NCBI GenBank assembly: GCA_001839685.1
Contig: MLAK01000693.1
Location: 128,219-192,218, forward strand
Source: Tritrichomonas foetus
Lineage: Eukaryota; Parabasalia; Tritrichomonadida; Tritrichomonadidae
Length of the DNA: 64,000 nucleotides
Direction of reading: 5' to 3'
Within the stretch, counting starts at the first letter, position 1; every line of letters begins with the position of its first letter. This document shows positions 37,741 through 47,838 of the stretch, piece by piece. Position numbers and translations under genes: made by a program. The notes under the pieces were generated by a model. That model worked only from the letters and a program-made list of their open reading frames with translations. It had not been told where the DNA came from and did not search any database.

Positions 37741-38364
37741 TCACATGCGTGCTTTTCCTCTGCTTGAGTTGTTGCCTGGATTCGGGCTTCGTTGGAGCTG
37801 GCCCTGAGATCCTCTGCCTGAGGAGGCAGACCTTCCGCTATCATTTCTGGACTTCCGTGTGGCTCCTCCTGCAGATTGGGAATTTCCTTTCGTGTTTTGA
37901 GATTTTCTGGAATTATTTCCTTTAACGACTTTTCTTGCTTGTGGGCGACGAACTTGCTGTGGCTTCCTGCAGCAGGATGTATAAAATACTCCGACGATGA
38001 ACACTATACCGAATGTGCAGCCGATTAGAATGCCTGGGTGAAGAAGAAAATGCTTACGGGCTTGAGTGGCGGGCGGGGGGTCGACTGGAGGGGTTGACGT
38101 GGGGAGAATATCTCGAGCTTTGAGGAAATGGAGAATAGTTGGAATGTAAGTGATGTGTTTTCCTTTCGTCTTTGTTTCGACTGGTTTGCCATTGATGACA
38201 GTATTTGTCCAAAACTCTGTTTCGGCGATTTCATATAAAATTGTATTTGTAATTTCTCGAACTTTTTCATTTTCAATATCGACTGAAATTTCGACAGCGG
38301 GAAGAGTTTCACTCTCATCGAGAGAGAGTACGGAAAAGGTGTAAAAGAAGATACCGAAAAGCAT
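37741..38364 (-). CDS. Single-pass type I membrane protein with basic Ser/Gly-rich tail
   Basis: A 207-aa protein. Residues 1-15 (MLFGIFFYTFSVLSL) form a signal peptide. The lumenal/extracellular part of about 90 residues is acidic (VEISVDIENEKVREITNTIL) and ends in a Pro/Thr stalk (TSTPPVDPPPATQ). A membrane helix follows (HPGILIGCTFGIVFIVGVFY) with a CC pair just inside. The cytoplasmic tail of about 75 residues is strongly basic and rich in S, G, N and R (RRPQARKVVKGNNSRKS). No domain recognised. Could be a surface protein or an ER protein; the CC pair after the helix is a typical palmitoylation site. Confidence 0.75.
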   Translation of the reverse strand: MLFGIFFYTFSVLSLDESETLPAVEISVDIENEKVREITNTILYEIAETEFWTNTVINGKPVETKTKGKHITYIPTILHFLKARDILPTSTPPVDPPPATQARKHFLLHPGILIGCTFGIVFIVGVFYTSCCRKPQQVRRPQARKVVKGNNSRKSQNTKGNSQSAGGATRKSRNDSGRSASSGRGSQGQLQRSPNPGNNSSRGKARM

Positions 38365-38970
38365 TTTTCTTTTTCCTTTTTGAAAGAATTTATACTTTTC
38401 TTGGGAGATTTTTCAATTTGTTTACTGAAATAATCACGGTGATTTCTGTGATTTTTGAATAGTTATATATCAATTTGACTTGTATGAGACTACGATAAGG
38501 AAAATTTCAATCCTCAAAATGTTTATTTCTGTCACTTATCAAAAATTTATAATTTTGATGGATTTTGAATCGTCTTTCGAAAAGTCATAATTCAATGCTT
38601 CATAATTAGCATTTTTTGAAATTTCGTCAAAATCTCTAAATTTACTTGAACTTTACAGCCGCATAATGTAAATGCATACTTAACAAATCATACAATGAAT
38701 ATTTATTGCATTATTTATATATAAACCATTACTGCATTTGGATTATCACCATTCACAAATTAGTTTCTATCTTGAATTACAAGATTAACTAGAAACAATC
38801 ATTAATTAGTAATGTATAAAGAAGTAAATGAATATTATATTATGTTACATTGAGAGAACAAGAGATTGTGCGATATTAAGAATAATTAAGATTTGCTAAA
38901 TTTGGGAAATTGGAAAACCCAATTTTTAGAAAATATCATTTTTGATTTTTTTCTTATTTGTTGATTATTT
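38365..38970. other. Divergent intergenic region
   Basis: Between the membrane-protein gene (-) and the NXF-like gene (+). AT-rich, nothing recognised. Confidence 0.5.
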
Positions 38971-40331
38971 ATGTCATTCCAACATCAAAATTCTTCATTT
39001 CCCCCATCGGGCGGAGGTAATTTTGGCAACAGGCAAAACCAAACAATATTTTTCGCAATATATCCAAAAAATATAAATCCCGAGCATCTCGCAAGCTGGA
39101 TCAACCAAAGATTTGGTAACCAAGGTTGCTCAATTAGCGTCTATGATGATCGAAATCGTCCGAACAATTTTCCTTATACCAAAATGGTCCATCAAGGATC
39201 GCCGAACACGCTCAACCAAATTCTCGCGACAAATGGTGAAGTATTTCAAAACCAAATCGTTTTCATCTCACAAATCGATAAAAAACAGGAACAGTTCTTG
39301 ATTAATTTCTTCAATCAAAATTTTGATCGTTTTGTGAAAGATGATTGTTTAAACCTATCAAATCTTAAAGAACATGGCATTTCAATTCTCACGAGTAAAT
39401 CTTTGATTTATCATTCTTTTTCGGGTTTGTTTATATATTTTTACATAAAGAACATGGCATTTCAAATGTTACTGATTATACAACATCTTTTATTCTCTTT
39501 CTATGCGCAATTAAATGTAACGAACAAGGAATTGTTATTCGTGAAATAAATTATAGTGATAATGGGCAGACGACCACAAAAGGATTCAATAATTTTGCTC
39601 CATATTTTCCTGAAATTCAGAAAGTTTATTTTGCAAACAATCCATTGAATAATCAAACTAATCAACTTGAGCCATTTCTTCCTCCAAATCGAGATCCAAT
39701 CGAATTTGTATTGACAGAAGCTTCAACTCGTGGATGGGGAACTGGACTAGTTCAAGATTTACCTAAACCTTATGACGCAATTCTTAAAACTGTTCCGAGA
39801 GGAGTTCCAATTCCTTCAACACGTCCAAAGTTTGTCCTTGGAAACTTTATTCCAGCTACAATTAATCCAGAAGAATCACCCATTCATCATCTTATATTAG
39901 ATTTCTTCGATTGTTGTTGGAGAGACATGAAAACAATAGGAAAGTATTATCATCCACATGCAGTATTTTCTGCAACGATGGATGTTGACGTAGATAATAT
40001 GATTCCGAGATTTAAGTCTTTTAATCGTGATTATTGTGACAATCATGTGAAAATGGGACCTGTTGCAGTTGGACCGATAGAAATTAGTCAAAGACTTTGT
40101 GATTTATTTGGTCCTGGATTTTACGCCCATCCAACTTCATATGTTTTTAATTTATTTATGCCAGAATGCTGCGGCTTGGTTGTTCATGGAGCATTCCAGG
40201 TTGATGAAGGAAAGAAATCATACGTTTATTGCTTTGATCGATCATTTTTGATTGGTGTAGTTGATAATGGAATCTTCATTATTAATGATCATATTTTTAT
40301 TCGGACTGCGAAACTTCCAGGTTCTTTGTAA
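38971..40331 (+). CDS. NXF1/TAP-like mRNA export receptor, broken by an 80-bp insertion
   Basis: ATG at 38971 begins a protein with a TAP-type RRM (QTIFFAIYPKNI, later NQIVFISQIDKKQE) and the start of a leucine-rich region (DDCLNLSNLKEHGI). The frame is lost at about 39386 and ends at 39549. From 39446 on, another frame reads on through more protein (EQGIVIREINYSDNGQTTTK, then EIQKVYFANNPLNN) into a full NTF2-like domain (HLILDFFDCCWRDMKTIGKYYHPHAVFSA, shown in part) ending at 40331. Skipping the 80 bp between the two copies of a 20-bp direct repeat joins both parts exactly in frame. RRM, LRR and NTF2-like is the NXF order; the final UBA domain is absent. NXF carries mRNPs through the nuclear pore. 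Confidence 0.78.
39366..39465 (+). repeat. 20-bp direct repeat, 80 bp apart, breaking the NXF frame
   Basis: TAAAGAACATGGCATTTCAA occurs at 39366-39385 and 39446-39465. The 60 bases between are AT-rich and non-coding in character, while both flanks are coding. The 80-base period shifts the frame by two. Confidence 0.9.
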
Positions 40332-40520
40332 ATTAAATAAAAATATATACTATCAACCCTTTTAATATGTTTATTTGTCATTCTTGAAATTGTCTAAGGG
40401 AGCTTGAAATAATTGTTTCTACGCTAATAAGTATGTTTAGGCGAATTCCAGAAAATCTGAATATAAAATTGCTGATAAAAAAGAAAGTGATATTTTATCG
40501 ACTTTTATAGAATATATAAG

Positions 40521-41507
40521 TTAATAAACAGGGCGAGTACGAATTGTAATGAGTGGCTCTGCTTTCTTTTTCTTTTGGTAGTAGTCACGATAGATTGGAG
40601 CAAGTGGACGAACTGTTTTGAACATAATTTTAAGTGTATTGTCCATTTCCAAAATACAGCCATTCTTTTCTTCCTTTCCTTTATATGACGGAATTGATGA
40701 TAATGTTAAAATGGATTCATCTCCATCGAATGGGAATTCATAGCCTTCTTCGACAATGTCATGGGACCGAATAATCATTTGGAATTTGTTATTGGCGAGA
40801 AACTCTTTCAATGGTCTGAGACCAAATTTTAATTCTACTGTTGCGTTAGGATCTGTCCATCCATCAGTGTTTGGATCTGGAATTGATGATAGGAAATGGG
40901 AAATATGTGATTGCTTGTTAATTTCACATGGTCGAACTGTAACAGACACTTGGTCAATTGACATTATTTCATTAGAAATTCCACTATTAACGCACAAAAT
41001 TCTTGATCCAATAATTGCAGCAAGTGGGAAATAATTAAAGAGTTTGTTGAAATCATCATATAGTTCTTGATCATACCTTTTCAAAACTTCTGCTTTAAAT
41101 CCATCATTTTCATTGACATATGAAAGCTCGTGGTATCCACGAATAAAGAAAATATGACTTGGATATTGAACTTTCAAACATAATAAAAGACAAATGGATT
41201 CAATATTTTCTTTTCCATGTCCAATAAAATCACCAAGAAATAGATATTTATGAGCAGGCGGATAGCCATTTAATTCAAAAATGGTTAATAAATCATAAAA
41301 ATGAGCAAATATACTGCCAACAATAATTAAAGGTGGTTCCATTTCCATCACAATTTGGTCCTGTAAAAATAATTTTGGCGTAGATTTCACGAGTTTCTTA
41401 ACAAAAATATCACGAAGTTTTGCTTTTGTGCCGGGTCGTTGTCCTTTCATAAAAAGGAGCTGTTCTAATAATGTTTCAGCAACATCTTTCCTTGTAACTT
41501 TTCTCAT
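40521..41507 (-). CDS. PPP-family phosphatase homologue, predicted inactive
   Basis: A 328-aa protein with the full-length PP1/PP2A-type fold, but most metal and catalytic motifs are altered. GDxHG reads GSIFA (65-67: Asp to Ser, His to Phe), GDxVDRG reads GDFIGHG (Asp to Gly, Arg to His), RGNHE reads RGYHE (Asn to Tyr), and the HGGL site reads NSGI (His to Asn). Asp93, His126 and His249 (RSHDIVEEGYEF) remain, and surrounding sequence such as YDLLTIFELNGYPP and YLFLGDF is well kept. The fold is intact with selective loss of the active site, so a pseudophosphatase acting as a scaffold or competitor is likely. The frame extends to a TTG at 41555, but ATG 41507 (MRKVTRKDV) is the start. The C-terminus is basic (YYQKKKKAEP). 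Confidence 0.88.
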   Translation of the reverse strand: MRKVTRKDVAETLLEQLLFMKGQRPGTKAKLRDIFVKKLVKSTPKLFLQDQIVMEMEPPLIIVGSIFAHFYDLLTIFELNGYPPAHKYLFLGDFIGHGKENIESICLLLCLKVQYPSHIFFIRGYHELSYVNENDGFKAEVLKRYDQELYDDFNKLFNYFPLAAIIGSRILCVNSGISNEIMSIDQVSVTVRPCEINKQSHISHFLSSIPDPNTDGWTDPNATVELKFGLRPLKEFLANNKFQMIIRSHDIVEEGYEFPFDGDESILTLSSIPSYKGKEEKNGCILEMDNTLKIMFKTVRPLAPIYRDYYQKKKKAEPLITIRTRPVY

Positions 41508-41784
41508 TTTAAAAATAAACGTGCATATAAAAAGTTTATTCAAATGGTTATTCAATGCTTTTATTCAGGCTTTATTCGGTCGTATTATTGAATAACTAAA
41601 TTATGAAAAAGTTTATAACTTATCACAAAAATATAAGTATGCCATTTGTTTGATTTGAGCATATATATTTTTCAGAGTTTTTTTTACTTCACTTCATATA
41701 CGATAAAAAATTGATAAGTGAGATTTTCATTTCCTAATGGATGGTCGACCATATTTTAATTCAATTGAGATAAGATTTTACGTA

Positions 41785-41792
41785 TCATTTTA
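41785..41792 (+). promoter_or_regulatory. TCATTTTA initiator of TTC27 gene
   Basis: TCATTTTA abuts the ATG at 41793. A TGGTCGACCA palindrome lies about 40 bases further upstream (near 41742). Confidence 0.55.
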
Positions 41793-43928
41793 ATGTTTGA
41801 TCTCACAGGATTACCACCACAGTGCAGTGACGTTTTCAGAGACCCAGTTCAATACTTTAATTCTCTTAAAGCAGATGATTTGAAAACAATTTTCCAATCA
41901 GAGCCAGATAATTCAACAGCCGAAAGTGCAATTTCACTTGGTATGACAGCTTTGTTATGTTTCGTTATAGAGAATTTTACAGGTCCATCAATCAAAGACA
42001 GCTTGAGTAAAAACGTTATCGATTATTTGCATAATTCAATTCCCGAAAACTTCCAAATTGACCTTAATTTGAATGGTGAAACAATTTCACATCTTGCAGT
42101 GCTTCCAGAATTTATTTGGCTTTCGTTCACACTTTTCAGAAAATTCAATGCACCACCGGTTTGGATTTCACGTGCCACTGCTGTTCTCCAGAGGTGCCTT
42201 TCCGGCCCATCAGAAATTCTACAGAGTATCATCATGCCGGGTTTCACAGGAATTGAGTTGGCAATGGCTTATCGCCAATACCACCAATACACTATGTTTT
42301 TGAACGAACTTGAAAATTATCGAAAAAGTATTCAATTTGAATTCGAGCTTATTGGTAAGCTTGGAAAGAAAACGAAATTCCAACAAGAATCAAAAGCTCA
42401 ATTAACACTGACTGTTCAAAACTCAGCACACATTCGAGAAAACACAGTTCAAGCAAATGCTGTATCAGATCAACTTAATGATAGAGAAATCCGACTTGAG
42501 GATGATTCTCACTTACTCGAAAGACCACATTTAGATGAAAATAATGAAATCCCTCCTTTGACAGATGAAGAACTTTGCTTTTTACTTCTTGAATGTCACG
42601 CAATTGGTGATCGTGCAGTTAGTGAAACGAAAGATGAAAAAAGAATCCCGCTTTTACAGACAATCTTACAATGCAAACCAGCATATTCAATTGCAACATG
42701 CGCTCTTTTTAATAAATCACTTCTTGAAAAGAAAGACTTATATACACAGCAAAGAGCAGCCATTCAACTTGATTCCATCGTTGCTGATTTCGCTAAAGAA
42801 GAACCTAAACCAAGCGACCGCTTAAAGTGTTTCTTCATGCTAGATCATCCACCTCTTTGGGAAGTCAGACGTGAAATGGGTATGCAATTAATGATGGTTG
42901 GCGCAGCCCGTAGTGCTGCTAATGTTTTCATTGAACATAAAATGTGGGATGAACTTGCAATGTGCTGCCAAGTTGCTAAAGATAGCCAACTTGCTTTAGA
43001 TGTTTTGGAAAAAGAGAAAAAGACACCATTAATCTTATGTATCATTGGCGAATTCAAGAGTGACAAGGAAATGCTTAACCAAGCCTGGGAAGAATCAAAC
43101 CACAGCTTCTCAAGAGCACAAAGAAGTATGGCACGTATTTATTTACATGCTGCACAATGGAGTGAAGCTGCAGAGTGTTACAGAAAAGCTCTTGCTTTGA
43201 ATCGTCTTTATCCTGATTGTTGGTTCAGTTTGGGTTGTTCATTAATGAATTTGAATGATTTTGAAAGTGCAGTTGATGCATTCCAAAATGTTGTTTCTCA
43301 GAAAAATGATGATTCAGAAAGCTTTTCAAATCTTGCAATTTGCTTGCAGCAACTTAAAAAGTTCCCTGAAGCACATAAAGCAATTACCCAAGCAGTTAGA
43401 TTCGATCGAAGAAGTATTAAACTTTGGGAAAACTATATGATAATCTCAATGAATAATAATTGTTTAAATGATTGTTTACTGGGTATTGAAGAAGTTCAGA
43501 AGGCGAATAATAAATGGTGTAACACACCTTTATTATATGACATTTTGCATGAAGTTGTTGAAAATAAAGGTGACTTGCAAAGATTTGTGAATGATATGGA
43601 TTTGATCGCACAAAATGCAGATTGCGGATTCGATTTCTGGACTATTTTTGCAGATTTATGTGAAGCATTAGGAAATAATGAAAGAGCACTTGAAATGAGA
43701 AATACAGTTATCAAACTTTTAGAGAAAGATGGGAAAGTACGCGAAGTCGTCGAATTTCGAAGAATTGTTGAGGCTGCAGAAAAACTCGTCCAAACAACAA
43801 AGAAGGTAATTGAAAAGAAAAGAGGAACTGTACAAAGAATTCGTGTACTTGTAAAGAAATATTCTGATGATTTTTCATCACTTGAAGAATTTGCAACACT
43901 TCAAGGACTACAAAGCGCTTTTGATTAA
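41793..43928 (+). CDS. TTC27: TTC27-like tetratricopeptide protein
   Basis: A 711-aa alpha-solenoid. The C-terminal third carries clear TPRs in the TTC27/Emw1 wording: SRAQRSMARIYLHAAQWSEA, CYRKALALNRLYPDCWFSLG, FESAVDAFQNVVSQKNDDSE, FSNLAICLQQLKKFPEAHKA and IKLWENYMIISM. The middle region has other family landmarks (LDHPPLWEVRREMGMQLM and VFIEHKMWDELAMCCQ). TTC27 is conserved across eukaryotes; the yeast homologue is needed for cell-wall integrity, and the human protein is linked to assembly of multi-subunit complexes, but its exact role is not settled. Length is slightly shorter than human (843 aa). Confidence 0.87.
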   Translation: MFDLTGLPPQCSDVFRDPVQYFNSLKADDLKTIFQSEPDNSTAESAISLGMTALLCFVIENFTGPSIKDSLSKNVIDYLHNSIPENFQIDLNLNGETISHLAVLPEFIWLSFTLFRKFNAPPVWISRATAVLQRCLSGPSEILQSIIMPGFTGIELAMAYRQYHQYTMFLNELENYRKSIQFEFELIGKLGKKTKFQQESKAQLTLTVQNSAHIRENTVQANAVSDQLNDREIRLEDDSHLLERPHLDENNEIPPLTDEELCFLLLECHAIGDRAVSETKDEKRIPLLQTILQCKPAYSIATCALFNKSLLEKKDLYTQQRAAIQLDSIVADFAKEEPKPSDRLKCFFMLDHPPLWEVRREMGMQLMMVGAARSAANVFIEHKMWDELAMCCQVAKDSQLALDVLEKEKKTPLILCIIGEFKSDKEMLNQAWEESNHSFSRAQRSMARIYLHAAQWSEAAECYRKALALNRLYPDCWFSLGCSLMNLNDFESAVDAFQNVVSQKNDDSESFSNLAICLQQLKKFPEAHKAITQAVRFDRRSIKLWENYMIISMNNNCLNDCLLGIEEVQKANNKWCNTPLLYDILHEVVENKGDLQRFVNDMDLIAQNADCGFDFWTIFADLCEALGNNERALEMRNTVIKLLEKDGKVREVVEFRRIVEAAEKLVQTTKKVIEKKRGTVQRIRVLVKKYSDDFSSLEEFATLQGLQSAFD

Positions 43929-44111
43929 ATTTTTATTATATATTAAACATTTATGGGATTTCTTCAATATATTTTACCACTTCGATGTTTGTATGAAATG
44001 TTTGACTTAATATAAAAAATCCATTTATTTCAATATTTATATCTAGATTGTTGAAGAGAGATCAGAATTATCTTAAATGAAAAAATTCTAAACGTACCAT
44101 AACGTATAGAA

Positions 44112-46385
44112 ATGTCTGAAATAAGCCTCGAATACCTTAAAAACAGTTTAGACAATACACATCAGTTAACAGAACAAGCGTTTGATCGGAGTACTGTTCT
44201 AGAGAGTTTTCAGGAAAAAGCCAAAGAGCTTCAGGAATCGCATGAAAGAATTATTTATCTAGAAACACAATTAAAAATGGCCAAAGAGGCCCAAAATCTT
44301 CAACTAGCAGAATTCTCTTTTCAACGATCCGAATATGAAGCAGAAATAGAAGCCTGTAAAAAAACAGAGAATGAATTACGAGATGCGCTATTTAATCAAA
44401 GCAACAAAATAATGGCAAATTCATCTATTGATATTCAACTGGAAAAAGGAAAAGCGCAAAGCTATCAACATAAATATCAGAAATGGAAAAAAAGGGCTCA
44501 TGATTTACAAAATAAAAAGAAATCACTAAAAGCAGCTTTAAAGACATATGATACAGAAAATAAAAAATTAAAAAGTGAAAATACGGAATTACAAAGCCAA
44601 CTTGACTCTCAAAATCAACTTCTCAGTCAAGAACAACTCAATTCATTTACTTTATCAAATGAAACAGAAAACTATTCACGAAAACTCCAAAAAACTGAAA
44701 GCAAAACAGAAAAATTAATGGAAAATAATAGGTTATTAACTGGACAGTTAAAACAACTGACAGCCGAAAATGGAAGTTTTAGAGATCAAATTAAATCATT
44801 AAAAGATGACATTCGATCTCTTCGAAAGCAAATCCAAGAAGAGGCTGAAAGCTTTCAAGTTCGTTTCAAGCAACTTGCTTCTGAAAAATCAGATGTTGAT
44901 GCAAAGCTTCGTCAAGCTAAAACAGATTTAAAGAAACGAGAATTAGAGATTCGTGAACTCATAGCAGAAAATAATGGCAATTCATCATCGAATAATGAAA
45001 TAATCGCCAAATTAGAATCACTTGATGAAGAAAATCAAAAACTCAAATTGAAGAACAAATCTCTTCAAACAAAACAACAAAAACTTCAAGGAACAATTGA
45101 GCAGTTACAATCTCTTCAACCATCTCTTAAAAACTGTGAAAATGAAATGACAGCTTTATGCGATATTATAGGTATCGATCCTGAGGATGTTGGTCAACCA
45201 TGGACAAATTTAACTAAAAATGTAGAGGAATTAATAAATATAAAGAAATCATATCAATCAATTAAAGATCTTAATTCTACTTTACAAAAAAGAGTCGCAA
45301 GACTACAAATAGAGAAAAAGACAGAAACAATTGTTAAGTCCACTGAACCAGCTGATGGTGATGAATACTGTGAGACACTATCCCATACAATCGATCAATT
45401 GAAACAAGAGATTGATGATGTTAATAAACAGAATGATAACTTGAGAAGACAGTTGCTTCTTTCTCATAAAATCGTGGCAATTCACAATGATTTGACACAT
45501 CAAATCACAGAACTTCATTCTGCTATTTTTGATTCAGATAGATTTTCACTTCGTCCTGTTATTTTTAGTGTCATATTTGGACATAGATTTCTGAAATTAA
45601 AGAAATTCGTCCGATCAAATGATGCACATTCACTCAATGCTTTTACACCAAGAATTCATATTGGATCTGTTTCAAAACTTCATGATATTAAAGAAAAATT
45701 CACATCTTTATCACAAGATTTGGTTCATGTTAAAACAGAAATGACAGATTTTTTGGCGAAAAATAAAAACATAATTGAATCTAAAGACGCAGCAGAATTT
45801 GAATTAAGAAATACAAAAGATCAATTAGCTATTACAACGAGAAAATTGGAATATTTGAAAGTTAGGATGTTTGAACTCCAAGAAGATTTATCAACATTGA
45901 TTTCACCTGAGACTTATCAGGATACATGTCAAAAACTTGCCGAATTAGAAAACGACAATCAACAACTCATCAGGAAGATTAAAGCACATGATAGTGAAAT
46001 TCATAAAAAAGATATTATAGAAAAGAATCTTCAAGAGCAGATTTCTCAGATTAAAATTGATAAAAAGCATTATCGTTCGAATCTTAAAGAAATGAAAGAA
46101 TATCTTGATAAGAAAGAAAAAGAATTTGACGCTTTGAAATCGCTACTCAGAGAAAAAACTAAAGAAGTTTTATCACTAGAACGAATGATAAATCGCCATT
46201 CAAAACAGAATCAAAATGATAATAAAGCTCTTCAAGCTTTATCAACAGAAAATCAAGAGATCATACAAAATGTTGATTTTACCAAAAAACAAAAAGTTCA
46301 ATTTGATAATAATGTAATGAGCGTTTCAATGAAAATGTCAGGATCGGGAATTGCTTCAATCATTAATCCAACATTTTTACAATAA
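44112..46385 (+). CDS. Long coiled-coil protein, 757 aa
   Basis: Coiled coil from about residue 20 to 720, K/E/Q-rich, with one non-coiled hinge around residues 480-520 (RPVIFSVIFGHRFLKLKKFV, then FTPRIHIGSV). The C-terminus differs in character (VQFDNNVMSVSMKMSGSGIA, ending NPTFLQ) and may be a targeting or binding motif. ATG at 44112. It starts 183 bases after TTC27 in the same direction. No family could be named; the hinge within otherwise continuous heptads is reminiscent of long tethers or basal-body filaments. Confidence 0.82.
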   Translation: MSEISLEYLKNSLDNTHQLTEQAFDRSTVLESFQEKAKELQESHERIIYLETQLKMAKEAQNLQLAEFSFQRSEYEAEIEACKKTENELRDALFNQSNKIMANSSIDIQLEKGKAQSYQHKYQKWKKRAHDLQNKKKSLKAALKTYDTENKKLKSENTELQSQLDSQNQLLSQEQLNSFTLSNETENYSRKLQKTESKTEKLMENNRLLTGQLKQLTAENGSFRDQIKSLKDDIRSLRKQIQEEAESFQVRFKQLASEKSDVDAKLRQAKTDLKKRELEIRELIAENNGNSSSNNEIIAKLESLDEENQKLKLKNKSLQTKQQKLQGTIEQLQSLQPSLKNCENEMTALCDIIGIDPEDVGQPWTNLTKNVEELINIKKSYQSIKDLNSTLQKRVARLQIEKKTETIVKSTEPADGDEYCETLSHTIDQLKQEIDDVNKQNDNLRRQLLLSHKIVAIHNDLTHQITELHSAIFDSDRFSLRPVIFSVIFGHRFLKLKKFVRSNDAHSLNAFTPRIHIGSVSKLHDIKEKFTSLSQDLVHVKTEMTDFLAKNKNIIESKDAAEFELRNTKDQLAITTRKLEYLKVRMFELQEDLSTLISPETYQDTCQKLAELENDNQQLIRKIKAHDSEIHKKDIIEKNLQEQISQIKIDKKHYRSNLKEMKEYLDKKEKEFDALKSLLREKTKEVLSLERMINRHSKQNQNDNKALQALSTENQEIIQNVDFTKKQKVQFDNNVMSVSMKMSGSGIASIINPTFLQ

Positions 46386-46644
46386 ATTATGTATGTTTTT
46401 AATAATAAAAGTATGTTATTTATGCATCATTCTAGTTTATTTATTTGATCCATAACTTTAATTATTTTGATTTATTTTGAAAAGAAATTTATTATTTCCT
46501 TTTTTGTTTTGAATACTTGTGTGAATGATGATTGGAGCTCAGTCATAGAAACAAACTGATGAAGATAAAAGAAAAAGAAAAAAGAAAAATGTATTAAAAA
46601 GCATTTAACAAAGATAACTATTCTTTCCTATTCAATCAAATTCT

Positions 46645-47838
46645 TTATCTGGCACAAATTGCACGAAGAACTGCTTTATTTGCAACATGGGTATGAAGCA
46701 TTTCATCAACATACAAAAATCCATGTTTAAAGAGTGGTTTAAACATGACTAAATCATTTCTTTCAGCAATAAAAGCATGACCGTTTCCTTTACACAACTT
46801 TGTTGTTACTGTTGAACTTTTATAATTCGATACATTATTTCTTAAAACATCTAAAACTTTCGTTTCAATTGCTTTGATTTCATTCTCAATGGCCTTCTCT
46901 ATTTTTGTATCAAATTTAAGATCCTCCAAGACATGCGCCAAGGGACCACCCTGAGAACCAATCTGACTCGATATTCTTCTAATTTCAAAAGATGTAAATA
47001 ACTTCGAGCGAATTAAAATATCGAGAGCAGTTTCATTCAAGTCACCAGCAGTTGAAACCCTCATTTTGTTCAAAATGTTACATTCTTCAAAATCAAACAG
47101 AATTGAAGAATCACGAAGTTCAATAACAACAGGTATATAGTTTTGATATTGATTTTTTCGTGTCATGATTGAACGAACTATTTCAAAAAGTGGAGAATTA
47201 TACAAATAATCACCACCATGAATGAAAAGAACAGGTTTAAGTGATTCTCGATAAGAATCAAGACTCTCAAAAAAGTTATGAACACCTGTGCTTTGAACAT
47301 TTCCGTCATCATCGACGATCGATTTCAGGGAATGAGCCAAATTGTTATATACGCCTAAAAGTGAAGGATCCAAACCAACTGGTGTAAAATGAGCACGGCC
47401 TATTGATGATGGTGCAATTTCTTTCAAAACTGATGATGTCAAATATGGGCGGATATCTATTAGGCTCTTTCGGATGGCGATTAATGCATGTTCGAGAAAC
47501 GTTTCTGATGTGCTGAATTTTGTAGCATCAAAATTGATGACAAGCCTCTGTTTTCTGAGTAAATCTGTTGAAAAATTATATAAATGTCGCGATTTTCCAC
47601 TTTCGTAGGCGCCTGTAAGAAACATCGTGTATTTTGATGGTAGTATATCGACGTATTGTTTGAGAGTTTTGTTTAAGGATCGATCCCAGAAGAATGGGAG
47701 TCTTTGATCTGATCTGATGAATTGTCTTCGCATGAACAGAATGTAATACAAGAAAAACGAAATGCTAATTATAGTTATTGGAAACATGTAACTCCGCTTG
47801 GCTTTGGGTTTTACTGCTGCTGATTCATTTCCACTCAT
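46645..47838 (-). CDS. Membrane-anchored P-loop ATPase-like protein, 397 aa
   Basis: A short basic N-terminus (VKPKAKRSY) precedes one membrane helix at about residues 18-36 (MFPITIISISFFLYYILFM), which would leave the rest on one side as a soluble domain. A Walker A motif GAYESGKS lies at residues 76-83 after a strand (YTMFLTG), and a Walker-B-like strand (KPVLFIHGGDYL) lies near residue 205. The segment RLVINFDATKF after the first helix and VVIELRDSS fit an AAA/STAND-type ATPase core. Downstream helices (ALDILIRSKLFTSFEIRRIS) resemble a winged-helix/lid region of archaeal-ATPase-like proteins. The Walker B Glu is not clearly conserved. Substrate and location unknown; the anchor suggests a membrane of the ER or hydrogenosome. 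Confidence 0.65.
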   Translation of the reverse strand: MSGNESAAVKPKAKRSYMFPITIISISFFLYYILFMRRQFIRSDQRLPFFWDRSLNKTLKQYVDILPSKYTMFLTGAYESGKSRHLYNFSTDLLRKQRLVINFDATKFSTSETFLEHALIAIRKSLIDIRPYLTSSVLKEIAPSSIGRAHFTPVGLDPSLLGVYNNLAHSLKSIVDDDGNVQSTGVHNFFESLDSYRESLKPVLFIHGGDYLYNSPLFEIVRSIMTRKNQYQNYIPVVIELRDSSILFDFEECNILNKMRVSTAGDLNETALDILIRSKLFTSFEIRRISSQIGSQGGPLAHVLEDLKFDTKIEKAIENEIKAIETKVLDVLRNNVSNYKSSTVTTKLCKGNGHAFIAERNDLVMFKPLFKHGFLYVDEMLHTHVANKAVLRAICAR

